Notes: generated by a model not told the origin, from the sequence alone. Positions 42,227-52,077 are shown, counted from the stretch's first letter. The stretch is DNA of 64,000 nt from Ardenticatenaceae bacterium (GCA_020634455.1 JACKBQ010000001.1:1860001-1924000), one strand, 5' to 3'. Program-made: numbers and translations.

Positions 42227-44884
42227 ATGGCCACAGCCGAAACCACATTTTCTGAACTTAATCGCCTTTTGAACGATGCGTGGTCTTTGCGTGCCTCGGA
42301 TGCTGCTCAAAGCCGTCTCTTGAGCGAGCAAGCTAAAACTCTATGCGAAGAGAACGCTTATGAACATGGGTTGATTACCGCCTTGCGCAACTTGTGCGAA
42401 CTGCACAAAAATGCCCATGAGTATGAATCCAGCCTGCCGCTTATGGAGCAGGCGCTGACTCTTTTAGAAAAACCAGAACATGTTGGGCATACGGCCGCTT
42501 TTGACATTTATTTGCAAGCCAGCACCCTCAATTACCGCTTGGGGAACACACCGCAGGCGCTGGCCTTTGTTTACCGGGCAGAAGCGATCGCGCTGGCTAA
42601 CCACAACCTCCCGCAGCAAGCGCTGGTTTACCGGAATATTGGCAACACGCAGCTGCTTTCGGGCAACCATGCGGAAGCAATTGAAACCTACCAAAAAGCA
42701 AAAGCCATTTATGAGCAAATTGATGATCCAGCAGGGCTGATCTCTATCTACAACAACATTTGCCACACGCTGCACCAATGCGACAGATGTGAAGAGGCGG
42801 TTGTAGCCGGGCTGGCCGGTTTGCAGCTCTACGAAACATATGCGGGGCCAGTGAACATTCCCCCGATTGTGTACGGATACAATTTAAACAATGTGGGCAG
42901 CAGTTACCTGAAACAAGGGTTGTATGAAACGGCCGTTCACTATTTTGAAAAAGCAGCGGCCGTTTTCCGGCAAACCACCGACTGGTACGGTGAAATTTAC
43001 TCACTACGCGGTTTGGGGAAAATATACCTGCATCAATGCCAGTACGAAAACGCCTTTGCTCTGTTTAACCAGGCATTGGCGCTGGCAGAAAAAAGTGAAA
43101 TCAAGATGGAGGTAGTAAAGTGCCATTTGGCCCTGGCCAACGCTTACAAAGAAACCAACAACTTCCAGCAGGCGCTGCTCCATTACGAAAAATTCCACGA
43201 AACCGATAAAAGTATTCTCAATGATGAAGTAGAGAAAAAGATTCGGAATTTGGAAGCTGCCCACAAACTGCAAAAAGCCCAACAAAAAGCAGAAATCTAT
43301 CAACAAAAAAACCAGGCACTGCAAGAAGAAGTGATTAAGCGCCAAAAGGCCGAAGCGGCTGCCGAAGCGGCTGCCCAAACAAAGTCTGAATTTTTGGCCA
43401 ACATGAGCCACGAAATTCGCACGCCGCTCAATGGCATCATTGGGGTGGCGGATTTGCTACAAAGCACCGGGCTAACGAAGCAGCAACAGGAGCTTGCCCA
43501 AATTATCCAAGGCAGTGGCGATACGCTTTTGCGCATCATCAATGACATTCTGGACTTTTCCAAGATTGAGGCGGGTAAACTGGAATTGGAAATTTTGCCA
43601 TTCTCCTTGCGCTCGGCTGTGGAAGGGGTCGTAGACCTGCTGGCTAACAAAGCAGAAGAAAAACTGCTGGATATTGGCTACATTATGCCACCCGATGTGC
43701 CCATGTTCGTTCGGGGCGACGTTGTTCGGTTCCAGCAAATTTTGATGAATTTGTTGAACAATGGCATCAAATTTACAGGTGAGGGCGAGGTGTTTGTGCA
43801 TGTAGACAGCCGGTTGATTAATGAGGATACGGCCGTTCTCCACATCATGGTTCAGGATACGGGCATTGGCATCAGTGACGAAGAAGTTCAGCGGCTGTTT
43901 AAATCATTCAGCCAGGTAGATTCCTCAATTACTCGCCGATATGGGGGCACAGGGCTGGGGCTGGCCATTAGCAAACAATTGGCAGAGATGATGGGGGGCA
44001 AGATGTGGGTAGAAAGCGAACTGGGTGTCGGTTCCGCGTTCCATTTTACCATTCAGGCCCCCATCGAAATTTTAGAAGATATTGCCGACGAATCAAACAG
44101 CGAAGACACGTTGACAGGAGCGCCGGTGTTGGTCTGGATGACTAGCGAGAACGGCCGTTTGGCCCTAGCAAATCAGCTATTGGCATTAGGCACCTTGCCC
44201 ACACTCACCAGCAATCTCCAGGAAGCCATTCGTTTGGCCCAAACTGACTTTTTTTCAGCCATTTTGGTGGATTACCCAGCCGATCCAGCACAACTTGCCC
44301 AATTGGAAGAAGCAACTACCCTCCATGTCCCACCTATCCTGGGGCTATCCCGACACGCCGAAGAAGACAATCAGCCCCACTTTGCCGGCATTTTGACTAA
44401 ACCCGTGAAACTGGCTGCGCTACAGGATCGCCTGCGCCAGACCATCAATCCCAAAAATCGCCAGCCAGATCAGGCTGTTGCTGAAATCGGCCCTGCGTTT
44501 GGCAAAGCCCATCCTTACGCCATTTTGGTGGCCGAAGACAACCTGGTAAACCAAAGGGTCGCCCAAAAAATATTTGGCCGGTTAGGGTATGAAATCGAGA
44601 TTGTCTCCAATGGTTTGGAGGCTGTGCAACGTTCATCGGAACGGCCGTTCGACATCATCTTTATGGACATTCAAATGCCAGAAATGGACGGCATCACGGC
44701 CACCCAAGTAATTATTGAGCAAGCCAGTGGTGGTAAACGGCCGTACATCATCGCCATGACCGCCCATGCCCTTAAGGGAGACCGGGAAAAATTGCTGGCC
44801 ATCGGCATGGATGATTACCTCAGCAAACCCGTGCGCCTGGGTTCTATCGTGACCGCCTTGCAAAAAGCAACCTCATCAGCGTAA
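42227..44884 (+). CDS. TPR-hybrid histidine kinase with two receiver domains
   Basis: An 885-residue cytoplasmic hybrid kinase. Residues 1-350 are TPR repeats (QALVYRNIGNTQLLSGNHAEAIETYQKA, LNNVGSSYLKQGLYETAVHYFEKAA). A coiled coil leads to HisKA (FLANMSHEIRTPLNGIIG, His near 396) and the ATPase (NLLNNGIKFTGEG, DTGIGISDEEV, GTGLGLAISKQ). The first receiver (~625-735) is degenerate, with SAILVDYPADP in place of the phospho-Asp motif. The second (~750-880) is complete (ILVAEDN, FMDIQMPEMDG, YLSKPV). It probably senses protein partners through its TPR part. Confidence 0.92.
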   Translation: MATAETTFSELNRLLNDAWSLRASDAAQSRLLSEQAKTLCEENAYEHGLITALRNLCELHKNAHEYESSLPLMEQALTLLEKPEHVGHTAAFDIYLQASTLNYRLGNTPQALAFVYRAEAIALANHNLPQQALVYRNIGNTQLLSGNHAEAIETYQKAKAIYEQIDDPAGLISIYNNICHTLHQCDRCEEAVVAGLAGLQLYETYAGPVNIPPIVYGYNLNNVGSSYLKQGLYETAVHYFEKAAAVFRQTTDWYGEIYSLRGLGKIYLHQCQYENAFALFNQALALAEKSEIKMEVVKCHLALANAYKETNNFQQALLHYEKFHETDKSILNDEVEKKIRNLEAAHKLQKAQQKAEIYQQKNQALQEEVIKRQKAEAAAEAAAQTKSEFLANMSHEIRTPLNGIIGVADLLQSTGLTKQQQELAQIIQGSGDTLLRIINDILDFSKIEAGKLELEILPFSLRSAVEGVVDLLANKAEEKLLDIGYIMPPDVPMFVRGDVVRFQQILMNLLNNGIKFTGEGEVFVHVDSRLINEDTAVLHIMVQDTGIGISDEEVQRLFKSFSQVDSSITRRYGGTGLGLAISKQLAEMMGGKMWVESELGVGSAFHFTIQAPIEILEDIADESNSEDTLTGAPVLVWMTSENGRLALANQLLALGTLPTLTSNLQEAIRLAQTDFFSAILVDYPADPAQLAQLEEATTLHVPPILGLSRHAEEDNQPHFAGILTKPVKLAALQDRLRQTINPKNRQPDQAVAEIGPAFGKAHPYAILVAEDNLVNQRVAQKIFGRLGYEIEIVSNGLEAVQRSSERPFDIIFMDIQMPEMDGITATQVIIEQASGGKRPYIIAMTAHALKGDREKLLAIGMDDYLSKPVRLGSIVTALQKATSSA

Positions 44885-44933
44885 ATTGCGCTCCGTAAAT
44901 TCGCATCAGATTTTTGACGGCGGCGCAATACTT

Positions 44934-45078
44934 AGTAAGCGGCCAACAATAACTTCCCTTTTTGGAAAGCCGCTTACTCCAAGCCGTCCGCACAATTCCG
45001 CTAACTTATTTGCGGACGGCCACTTAAACAGTCCGGCGCACGCGACATAATAACCTTATACGGACGTCCGCCGGACTG
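44934..45078. other. Cluster of three perfect hairpins in a 512-base gene-free gap
   Basis: Three successive stems: AGTAAGCGGC (44934-44943) with GCCGCTTACT (44969-44978); CCGTCCGCA (44984-44992) with TGCGGACGG (45011-45019); CAGTCCGGCG (45029-45038) with CGCCGGACTG (45069-45078). The gap 44885-45396 has no convincing gene; the rest of it (45079-45396) shows nothing else I can identify except one ACGGCCGT. The stems could be a non-coding RNA, a leader, or decayed repeats. Confidence 0.6.
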
Positions 45079-45396
45079 TAGTAGTCCAATCGTTGAAAAT
45101 CCCCCCAAATTTCCACCTCCAGCGTCAAGTTTCTAACAATAAAACCTTGTAAACTACGCAAACTGTTTGGTTGCATTGCCAAACATAAAAACCCCTGTTG
45201 ATTGTGTGGCAAAGACGGCCGTTATCGGCCCAAAAACGTTGAATACTCGCAAAAGGCATAATCCGACATTTATTCCAGAGACAGTGTGTAACAAAATGCC
45301 CACAGCGAGTATAAATCCCATCACGTGTGGGGTGTGTCTGGTTCTCTGGTTTTTCCTTGCGGCGCAGAACAGGTTTGTTAATTTGGAGAGTTTGGC

Positions 45397-46176
45397 ATGA
45401 GTGATTTGTCTATTTCAACCTATGAGCCAGGCGGGCGCTGGCGGTTCAACTGGGTGCTGCCCGTGCTGTTCCAGCCGCGCCGCGCTTTTGCCCGAATTGT
45501 GGAGCTGGATACGGCCGTTTGGCACACCCCTATCCTCATTCTTGTCCTTAGCGGGCTGGTGCGTACCCTGGTGCAGGGTGGTCTCAAAGCCGCCGCTGCC
45601 GCCAGCGGGCAAATTAGCTTCCCGCCCGGCTGGGAATATTACACGCCCGAACAGCAGGCCCAGTTCCAACAAGCGATGACCGCCACCAGCGGCCCGGTTT
45701 TTACCTACGTGTTGCCCGCCGTCGTCGCCATTTTGGGCGTGTACATGGGTTGGCTGCTGCTGGGCTGGCTGCTGCATCTGGGACTCACCCTGCTGGGCGG
45801 GCGACTGAGCAGCCAGCAGGTGCTTAACGTCACGGCTTGGTCGCTGCTGCCCTTTGCCCTCCGCGATGTGGTGCGCACGGTAGCCATGTGGAACAACGGC
45901 CAGGAACTCACCAGCCTGGGGCTGACAGGCTTTGCCCCGGCGGGCGAAGGCACCCTATTCCTCTACCTGGCGGCATTGCTCGCCTTTGTGGACATTTATC
46001 TGCTGTGGCACTGGCTGCTGCTGGGCAAGGGGCTGGCGCTGGGGGCCAATCTGGGCAAGGGCAAAACATGGACGGCCGTTCTCTTCACCGTCCTTGTCCT
46101 TTTCCTGCTGCGCGGCGTCCCGGCCCTCATCTCCGCCCAATTTAGCGATCTGACGGTGATACGGCCGTTCTTTTAG
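45397..46176 (+). CDS. YIP1-family membrane protein
   Basis: A 259-residue protein with about five helices, starting with the typical VLFQPRRAFARIVE and ending in SAQFSDLTVIRPFF. The central helices (YVLPAVVAILGVYMGWLLLGWLLHLGLTLL, then VTAWSLLPFALRDVVRTV) fit the YIP1 fold. In bacteria these proteins have no agreed role. It precedes the ABC genes, so it may assist the exporter. GGAGAG is upstream of the ATG. Confidence 0.83.
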   Translation: MSDLSISTYEPGGRWRFNWVLPVLFQPRRAFARIVELDTAVWHTPILILVLSGLVRTLVQGGLKAAAAASGQISFPPGWEYYTPEQQAQFQQAMTATSGPVFTYVLPAVVAILGVYMGWLLLGWLLHLGLTLLGGRLSSQQVLNVTAWSLLPFALRDVVRTVAMWNNGQELTSLGLTGFAPAGEGTLFLYLAALLAFVDIYLLWHWLLLGKGLALGANLGKGKTWTAVLFTVLVLFLLRGVPALISAQFSDLTVIRPFF

Positions 46177-46254
46177 CCGGTAATCGGTGATCCGTTATCC
46201 GTAATCGGTTTTTCCGATTACCGACCACTGATTACCGTTCACCGACCACCGATT
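46175..46254. repeat. Palindromic repeat, GTAATCGGT family, copy 2
   Basis: GGTAATCGGTGATCCGTTATCC on the left and GATTACCGACCACTGATTACC on the right, between the YIP1 and ATPase genes. Its last bases abut the ATG of the ATPase. Confidence 0.75.
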
Positions 46255-46956
46255 ATGACCTTCATCACCATCACCGACCTGCGCAAAACGTACCAGATGG
46301 GGCGTGAAAAAGTCCACGCCCTGGCTGGCGTGAGCCTGCAAGTGGAACCCAACACCTTTTGGGCCGTCATGGGACCGTCTGGCTCAGGCAAGAGCACGCT
46401 GCTCTACCTGCTCGGCGGGCTGGATCGCCCCAGCAGCGGCGAGATTCGCGTCGGCGACAAATCGATCGGCGCGCTGGATGAGAACGGGCTGGCCATCTAC
46501 CGCCAGCAAACGATTGGCTTCATTTTCCAATCGTTTAACCTCATTCCCAGCCTGAGTGCGTTGGACAACGTCGCCTTCCCGATGCGCTTTGCCCGCGTGC
46601 CGCGCCAGCAGCGCTACGCCCGCGCCTTTGAGCTGCTCCAGCGCGTCGGCCTGGCCGATCGCGTCCACCACAAACCCACCGAGCTTTCTGGTGGCCAGCA
46701 GCAGCGCGTGGCCGTCGCCCGCGCCCTGGTGAACAACCCGCAGCTCATCCTGGCTGATGAGCCAACGGGCAACCTGGACACCGCCAGCGGCAGCAGCATC
46801 ATGCAGCTACTGGCCGATTTACACCAAAACGGCCGTACCGTCCTCGTCGTCACCCACGACCCGCGCATGATGGCCTACGCCACCAACACGGTACACATGC
46901 TGGACGGCCGTATCGTCACCGACGCCGAATATGAGGCGGCGATTACCATTCATTAA
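46255..46956 (+). CDS. ABC transporter ATP-binding protein (MacB/LolD type)
   Basis: A 233-residue ATPase with all motifs: Walker A GPSGSGKST, Q-loop in FIFQSFNLIPS, signature LSGGQQQRVAVARAL, Walker B LILADEPTGNLD and the switch His in VVTHD. The GPSGSGKST and NLD pattern is typical of the MacB/LolD/FtsE group, which drives export or lipoprotein release by conformational push. It pairs with the permease at 49010, with a CARDB protein between them. Confidence 0.93.
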   Translation: MTFITITDLRKTYQMGREKVHALAGVSLQVEPNTFWAVMGPSGSGKSTLLYLLGGLDRPSSGEIRVGDKSIGALDENGLAIYRQQTIGFIFQSFNLIPSLSALDNVAFPMRFARVPRQQRYARAFELLQRVGLADRVHHKPTELSGGQQQRVAVARALVNNPQLILADEPTGNLDTASGSSIMQLLADLHQNGRTVLVVTHDPRMMAYATNTVHMLDGRIVTDAEYEAAITIH

Positions 46957-46965
46957 AAGGCGGAG

Positions 46966-47040
46966 TGAAAGGTGACAAGTGATAAGTAAAAAGCGGGTAC
47001 GCCTTTATAAATTTTCACTTTTTACTTATCACTTTTTACT
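46966..47040. repeat. Palindromic repeat, GTGATAAGTAAAAAGT family, copy 3
   Basis: GTGATAAGTAAAAAGC on the left is mirrored by CTTTTTACTTATCACTTTTTACTC on the right, in the gap between the ATPase and the CARDB gene. Confidence 0.78.
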
Positions 47041-47057
47041 CAAAAACAGGCAACCTA

Positions 47058-48917
47058 ATGAGACAATCTCTAACACAAAAAATAATCCTTCTTTTCTTTT
47101 TGCTGCTGTTTGTGGGCGGATCGCTGGTGAGCGGGCTAAACCCAACCCCAGTGGAAGCGCAAGCAAACACGCCAACACCATCGGCCACACCGTCAATCGT
47201 GGTGAGCAGCGTGCAGCCCAGCAGCGTCAGCAATCTGGCGGACACCGAGCTGGTAATCACCGGCAGCGGCTTTGTGGATGGCGCGGTGGTTGTTTTGTCT
47301 GGCCTGGGCGGGCTGAACACCACCTTTGTTAGCAGCAGCCTGCTGCGGGCCAACCTGCCCGCGGGCACCGCGCCGGGCGGCTACAGCATCACCGTCATTA
47401 ATCCCAACGCCACTTCGGCCACGCTGAACAATGCCCTCACGGTCACGGCCCCGGCTGGCCCAACAAGTACGCCTGTGCCCACCAACACCCCCGCGCCAAC
47501 CGCGTTTGTACGGCCGTTGCTCGTCGTCAACAGCTACGGAGCCAGTTCTGCCGAAATAACCCCGGGTGAAAATCTGGCCTTCGAGATGACCATTGCCAAC
47601 GCGGGGCAGAGCCGGGCCACCAACGTTGTGGCCACCTTCATCGCCGGGAGCTTTACGGCGCGGGACACGGGCGGTGTGCAGGCGCTGGGCACGATTGACC
47701 CCAGCGGCACAGTGCGCTTCTGGCAGCCGCTGGCCGCCAGCCGCGATCTGGCCGGGCAAAGCCTCGGCACGCTGGAGGTAAAAGTTGACTACACCGACGT
47801 GAACGGCACCCCCTACAGTGAAACGTTTGCCCTTACCTTCCCAATCAAACGGGCGGCGACGGGCGGCGCGGCAGCGACAGCCACCCCAACGGCCACACCG
47901 ACAGCCACCGCCACCAGCGGCCCGGTTTTGCGACCGCAGCTGCTGGTGACCGGCTACGAAATTGACCAGGACCAGCTCCAGCCGGGCATGGGCTTTACGC
48001 TCAGCCTGACGGTGCAGAACCAGGGCAACAGCGAAGCCCGCCGCGTAACGATGATTTTGGGCGGCGGCAGCACCTCCGGCGGCACGGTCGATGGCACCCC
48101 CGTCCCCGGCGGCGGTTTGGATGGCGCGGGCGGCGATTTTGGTAAATTTGCCCCGGTGGGCGCGTCCAACGTGCAAACGCTGGGCAATCTGGCGGAGGCT
48201 GGCAACCTGCAAACCAGCATGGCGCTCATCGTCAACGCGGCCACGGAGCCGGGCGCGTACCCGGTGAAGGTGTCGTTTGTCTACACCGACGAGCGCAACA
48301 ACAGCTACGAAGATGATCAGGTGATTACGCTATTGGTTTACAAACGGCCGTCTGTCGCCATGAGCTTCTACACCCCCGTATTTGACTTTTTTATCGGGCA
48401 GCCGGGCAGTTTGCCGCTGCAATTGGTGAATAGTGGAAGGAGTACGGCCGTTTTTGGCAACTTCAGCGTCACGGCCGAGGGAGCCACGTTTGAAAACAAC
48501 AGCTTCTTCGTGGGTACGCTGGACCCCGGCGGCTTTTTCCCGCTGGATGCGATCATCTATCCTGAAGTAGCCGGGCCGCTGGACCTGCTGCTAAGCGTCA
48601 ACTACACCGACGACTTCAACCAGCCGCAGGTGCTTACCCAAACACTCACCATCAACGTAATGGAGGCATTTTTCCCGGAAGAACCGTTCGAACCATTCCC
48701 GGACGAAAACATTCCTGAGGTAGTGGTGGAGCCGGAAACGTTTGGCCAGAAGGTATGGCGCTTTGTGCTGGGTCTGTTGGGCCTCAGCAGCGGCGTCCCG
48801 CAGCCCGCCCAACCCGACTTCGGCGTTCCCAGCGAGTTCCCGGTGGATGGTGAGGGAGGCTCTTTTGAAGGGCCAATCGAAGGTCCGGTACAAGTAGTCC
48901 CGGCAGTTGGGCCGTAA
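47058..48917 (+). CDS. Secreted IPT/CARDB-domain protein linked to the ABC system
   Basis: A 619-residue exported protein with signal peptide (KIILLFFLLLFVGGSLVSGL). An IPT/TIG domain (VQPSSVSNLADTELVITGSGF) is followed by Thr/Pro linker and CARDB-like domains at about residues 155-255, 295-400 and 430-530 (GENLAFEMTIANAGQSRATNV; MGFTLSLTVQNQGNSEARRV). The last ~90 residues are Pro/Gly-rich with a hydrophobic piece (WRFVLGLLGLSSG). CARDB domains bind partner proteins outside the cell. It takes the place of the HlyD/MacA partner of canonical MacAB. Confidence 0.85.
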   Translation: MRQSLTQKIILLFFLLLFVGGSLVSGLNPTPVEAQANTPTPSATPSIVVSSVQPSSVSNLADTELVITGSGFVDGAVVVLSGLGGLNTTFVSSSLLRANLPAGTAPGGYSITVINPNATSATLNNALTVTAPAGPTSTPVPTNTPAPTAFVRPLLVVNSYGASSAEITPGENLAFEMTIANAGQSRATNVVATFIAGSFTARDTGGVQALGTIDPSGTVRFWQPLAASRDLAGQSLGTLEVKVDYTDVNGTPYSETFALTFPIKRAATGGAAATATPTATPTATATSGPVLRPQLLVTGYEIDQDQLQPGMGFTLSLTVQNQGNSEARRVTMILGGGSTSGGTVDGTPVPGGGLDGAGGDFGKFAPVGASNVQTLGNLAEAGNLQTSMALIVNAATEPGAYPVKVSFVYTDERNNSYEDDQVITLLVYKRPSVAMSFYTPVFDFFIGQPGSLPLQLVNSGRSTAVFGNFSVTAEGATFENNSFFVGTLDPGGFFPLDAIIYPEVAGPLDLLLSVNYTDDFNQPQVLTQTLTINVMEAFFPEEPFEPFPDENIPEVVVEPETFGQKVWRFVLGLLGLSSGVPQPAQPDFGVPSEFPVDGEGGSFEGPIEGPVQVVPAVGP

Positions 48918-48996
48918 AAGGGAGATAGGGAGATTAGAGAGAGATTGGAGATTAAGAGCGAAACAAATCTCCAACCTCCAGTCTCCAATCTCCAAA
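48917..48996. repeat. Palindromic repeat of GGAGATT/AATCTCC words
   Basis: GGGAGATAGGGAGATTAGAG on the left is mirrored by CTCCAGTCTCCAATCTCC on the right. A related element is translated inside mutL (31188-31269). Confidence 0.72.
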
Positions 48997-49009
48997 ACCA
49001 AAGGTTTTT

Positions 49010-50314
49010 ATGGGCATTCTCGATCTGCTTTCACTCGTGTGGGAAAACCTGACCCGGCGCAAGGGGCGCGTGGCGCTAACGGCCGTTGGCGTCATCATCG
49101 GTACGGCGGCGGTGGTGCTGCTGGTGTCGTTGGGCAACGGCTTGCAGCAAAACGCGGCCAGCCAGCTGGGCGGCATTGGCGACCTGACGAAAATTCAGGT
49201 GTGGCCCAACTGGGGTGAACCGGACCCGGAGACGGGCGAACCGGGCACCGCCACGGTGATCACCGACCAGACTGTGGCCGATATTCAAGCGCTGCCGGGG
49301 GTAACGGCCGTTATCGCCCAAGAATATTTCCAGGGCTGGGGCTTCATTTCCGTGGATCGACTAGAGGGTGGCGGGCAACTGGTGGGCATCGGCACCGATG
49401 ATTTGAGCAACCTGGGTGTGAAGGCGCAGGCGGGTTCGCTGCTGCTGGAGCGCGGCACGATGATTATTGGATCGGCCGTACCGCAAAATTTGTACAATCC
49501 CCGCCCCCGCCCCGGCGAATCCGTTGAACCGCCCGCCGCTGAGGATTTGCTGGACAAGCAAGTGTCGCTGGTATTGGTGAAGTGGAACAGCGACGGCACC
49601 GAAACGCGCAAAACAGTGCGTATGCGCATCACCGGCGTCATTGCCGAAGCCCGCGACGAACCGGACTGGTCGATGTACATCTCCCTGCCCGAAATGGCGG
49701 GCTACAACACCTGGGTTCAGGGCAAACCCATCGACCGCGACGAGGTGGGCTATCCCGGTTTGGTGGTGCGCGCCGCCTCCATCGACAACGTGATTGACAT
49801 CACCGACCAGATTGTGGCACTGGGCTACCAGGCGTATTCGCCGCAGTCGTTTGTGCAGGGCATCAGCGGCTTTTACACCATTTTGCAGATTATTTTCGGC
49901 GGCGTGGGGGCGATTGCCCTGCTGGTAGCGGCCATCGGCATTGCCAACACGATGGCAATGGCCATTTTGGAGCGCACCCGCGAGATCGGCCTCATGAAGG
50001 CGGTGGGGGCGACCAACCGGCACGTGCTGGCCGTCTTTTTGGGCGAGTCGGCGGGGATTGGCTTTTTGGGCGGTTTGGGTGGGGTGCTGCTGGGCTGGGG
50101 GCTGGGGCAGGTGGTAAACGTGCTGGCCCTGGCTTATCTGGCCGGGCAGTCGGTGGAAACTGGCGCACCGCCGCCGAGCGTAGCCGTGGCGACGCCCACC
50201 TGGCTGCCCATCTTTGCCCTTATTTTTGCCACCATTGTGGGGCTCATTTCTGGCTTGTATCCGGCGCTGGGGGCGGCGACGTTGTCCCCGATTAAGGCGT
50301 TGAAATACGAGTAA
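49010..50314 (+). CDS. ABC transporter permease (MacB/FtsX type)
   Basis: A 434-residue permease with the MacB plan: helix 1 after KGRVALTAVGVIIGTAAVVLLVSLGNGL, a large outer MacB_PCD domain (about residues 45-285), and three C-terminal helices (IFGGVGAIALLVAAIGIANTM, an ESAGIGFLGGLGGVLLGWGLGQ stretch, and FALIFATIVGLISGLYPALGAATLSPIKALKYE). The LERTREIGLMKAVGA segment is diagnostic. It forms the exporter with the ATPase at 46255. Confidence 0.92.
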   Translation: MGILDLLSLVWENLTRRKGRVALTAVGVIIGTAAVVLLVSLGNGLQQNAASQLGGIGDLTKIQVWPNWGEPDPETGEPGTATVITDQTVADIQALPGVTAVIAQEYFQGWGFISVDRLEGGGQLVGIGTDDLSNLGVKAQAGSLLLERGTMIIGSAVPQNLYNPRPRPGESVEPPAAEDLLDKQVSLVLVKWNSDGTETRKTVRMRITGVIAEARDEPDWSMYISLPEMAGYNTWVQGKPIDRDEVGYPGLVVRAASIDNVIDITDQIVALGYQAYSPQSFVQGISGFYTILQIIFGGVGAIALLVAAIGIANTMAMAILERTREIGLMKAVGATNRHVLAVFLGESAGIGFLGGLGGVLLGWGLGQVVNVLALAYLAGQSVETGAPPPSVAVATPTWLPIFALIFATIVGLISGLYPALGAATLSPIKALKYE

Positions 50315-50364
50315 TTGGTAATTAGCAATTGGGTAATTGAGCAAATTACTCAATTACCTCTTCC

Positions 50365-50994
50365 CTAGCTCCACTTTACGCCAATATCCATCACAATATC
50401 GGCGGCTTTGTCGCCCTGGTCGGCGGCGTTGGAGAGGTGGCGCAACACTTCGCGGCATTTGAGCATGTGCATGATATGTTCGGAATCTTCTGGCACCTGG
50501 AAAAGTTTGGCTAAGCTTTGTCGATAAGCAAGTTCGACCTGGTTTTCCAGTTTCTTTACCCGGCGGGCGTGTTCGTTGGCCACGCGGGGATGGTCTAGCA
50601 GGCGTTCCATGGTGAGGTGCAGCTCTTTGGCCATTTCTAGCAGCAGGGTGGCGATATCGGAAACGGCCGTAAACGGAGCCAGCTCAAAAATCTCCATTTC
50701 TTCGATTGTGTCGTACACATAATCAATAAAATTATCTAGCGCCCGCCCCAGGGCAAAAATATCTTCACGATCCAGCGGCGTTACGAAGCTATCTTCCAGC
50801 TCGTGAATTAAAATACGGTATACCTCGTCTGCATCTTTTTCCACCTGCCGCGCCTGCACGGTGCGTTTTTCATTTGGCTTTTTCAGGTACGCTTGCAGCG
50901 CTTCCACGCTCACCACGGTGAACTTTCCTTGCTGAATAAGCAGCTGCAAAAAGTTGCTTTGTTTTGGTTTGATAAATCGTTTTAGCCATTCCAT
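50365..50994 (-). CDS. PhoU-like/DUF47 protein
   Basis: A 209-residue all-helical protein of the DUF47 (YkaA) family: FLQLLIQQGKFTVVSVEALQAYL, LIHELEDSFVTPLDREDIFALGRALDNFIDYVYDTIEEM with metal-binding Asp/Glu, and KLENQVELAYRQSLAKLF. It is coded 10 bases after the PiT permease gene, the usual pairing; it probably restrains that transporter. The start at 50994 has GAGGTG upstream. Confidence 0.92.
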   Translation of the reverse strand: MEWLKRFIKPKQSNFLQLLIQQGKFTVVSVEALQAYLKKPNEKRTVQARQVEKDADEVYRILIHELEDSFVTPLDREDIFALGRALDNFIDYVYDTIEEMEIFELAPFTAVSDIATLLLEMAKELHLTMERLLDHPRVANEHARRVKKLENQVELAYRQSLAKLFQVPEDSEHIMHMLKCREVLRHLSNAADQGDKAADIVMDIGVKWS

Positions 50995-51004
50995 GATTTG
51001 CACC

Positions 51005-51988
51005 TCATAACACAGCATTCAGCGGGAAATAGAAGAGCGCGGCCAGTAAGCCCGACACCGGAATTGTAAGCACCCAGGCAATCAGCATCTCGTACCCCAC
51101 CTGCCAGCGCACCTTGGTGAACCGTTGGGCTGAACCGGCACCCATGATGCTGGAACTCATTACCTGGGTGGTGCTAACAGGGCCACCCATCAGCGCTGCG
51201 CCTAAAATAATCGCCGCGCCAGAAATTTGGGACACAAAGCCATCTACCGGGCGAATTTTGTAGATGCGCCCACCGAGCGTGCGGATGAGCCGCCAGCCAC
51301 CCAGCGCCGTGCCAGCGGCAATCGCCCCGGCGCTGACAGCAATGACCCACACCGGGACCGTAAATTCCGTGATCATGCCTTCCACCACCAAACCCAGGGT
51401 AATGATCCCCATCGTTTTTTGGGCGTCATTGGCTCCGTGGCTAAGGGCTAAGCCAACGGCCGTAACCACCTGCGCCTGCTTAAAAAAGATGTTGATTCGG
51501 GGAGAGGCACCGCGCGCCAAAAACAAAGTCAGCCGCATGAGCAAAAAACCAATCAGAAGGCCCAAAATCGGGGATAAAAAGAGGGCGACCAGCACCGTGG
51601 TTAAGCCGCTGGCCTGAACGGCACCAAAGCCAGAGGCCACCACCACTGCACCAACCACCCCGCCTACCAGCGCGTGTGATGAACTGGCCGGAATCCCCAA
51701 ATACCAGGTCACCACATTCCAGATAACGGCGGCCAGCATGGCGGCAATCACCACGGGCATGGTCACATGCACCGGGTCGGTCAGCCCCTTGCCGATGGTT
51801 TCGGCCACGGCGACGCCAAACAGAAACGGCCCCACAAAATGGGCAACCGCTGCCAGCCACAACACCTTTTGGGGTGCCATCGCCCGCGAGGCGATGGGTG
51901 TGGCCACAATATTGGCGCTATCGTGAAATCCATTGAGAAAATCAAAAATAAGGGCGGTAATCAGTAGGAGTAAAAAGGGAAAACTCAT
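51005..51988 (-). CDS. Inorganic phosphate transporter, PiT family
   Basis: A 327-residue permease with about ten helices. The two PiT signatures are present: FDFLNGFHDSANIVATPIAS near the start and LSHGANDAQKTMGIITLGLV in the second half, and SSHALVGGVVGA is the other family hallmark. It takes up phosphate (often as metal phosphate) with protons. It is followed by the DUF47 partner. Confidence 0.94.
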   Translation of the reverse strand: MSFPFLLLLITALIFDFLNGFHDSANIVATPIASRAMAPQKVLWLAAVAHFVGPFLFGVAVAETIGKGLTDPVHVTMPVVIAAMLAAVIWNVVTWYLGIPASSSHALVGGVVGAVVVASGFGAVQASGLTTVLVALFLSPILGLLIGFLLMRLTLFLARGASPRINIFFKQAQVVTAVGLALSHGANDAQKTMGIITLGLVVEGMITEFTVPVWVIAVSAGAIAAGTALGGWRLIRTLGGRIYKIRPVDGFVSQISGAAIILGAALMGGPVSTTQVMSSSIMGAGSAQRFTKVRWQVGYEMLIAWVLTIPVSGLLAALFYFPLNAVL

Positions 51989-52077
51989 GGGAAATTTTGC
52001 GCAAACAGCCTTGCTAGATTGTTAACAATTTGTTAACAGTATAGGAGTTTCCCAAAATTGTGCAAAAACAGCCAGAA

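Noticed and set aside
44885..45396. Known riboswitch in the gap before the YIP1 gene
   Set aside because: The three stems do not match any riboswitch consensus I know, and the downstream genes do not suggest a metabolite.
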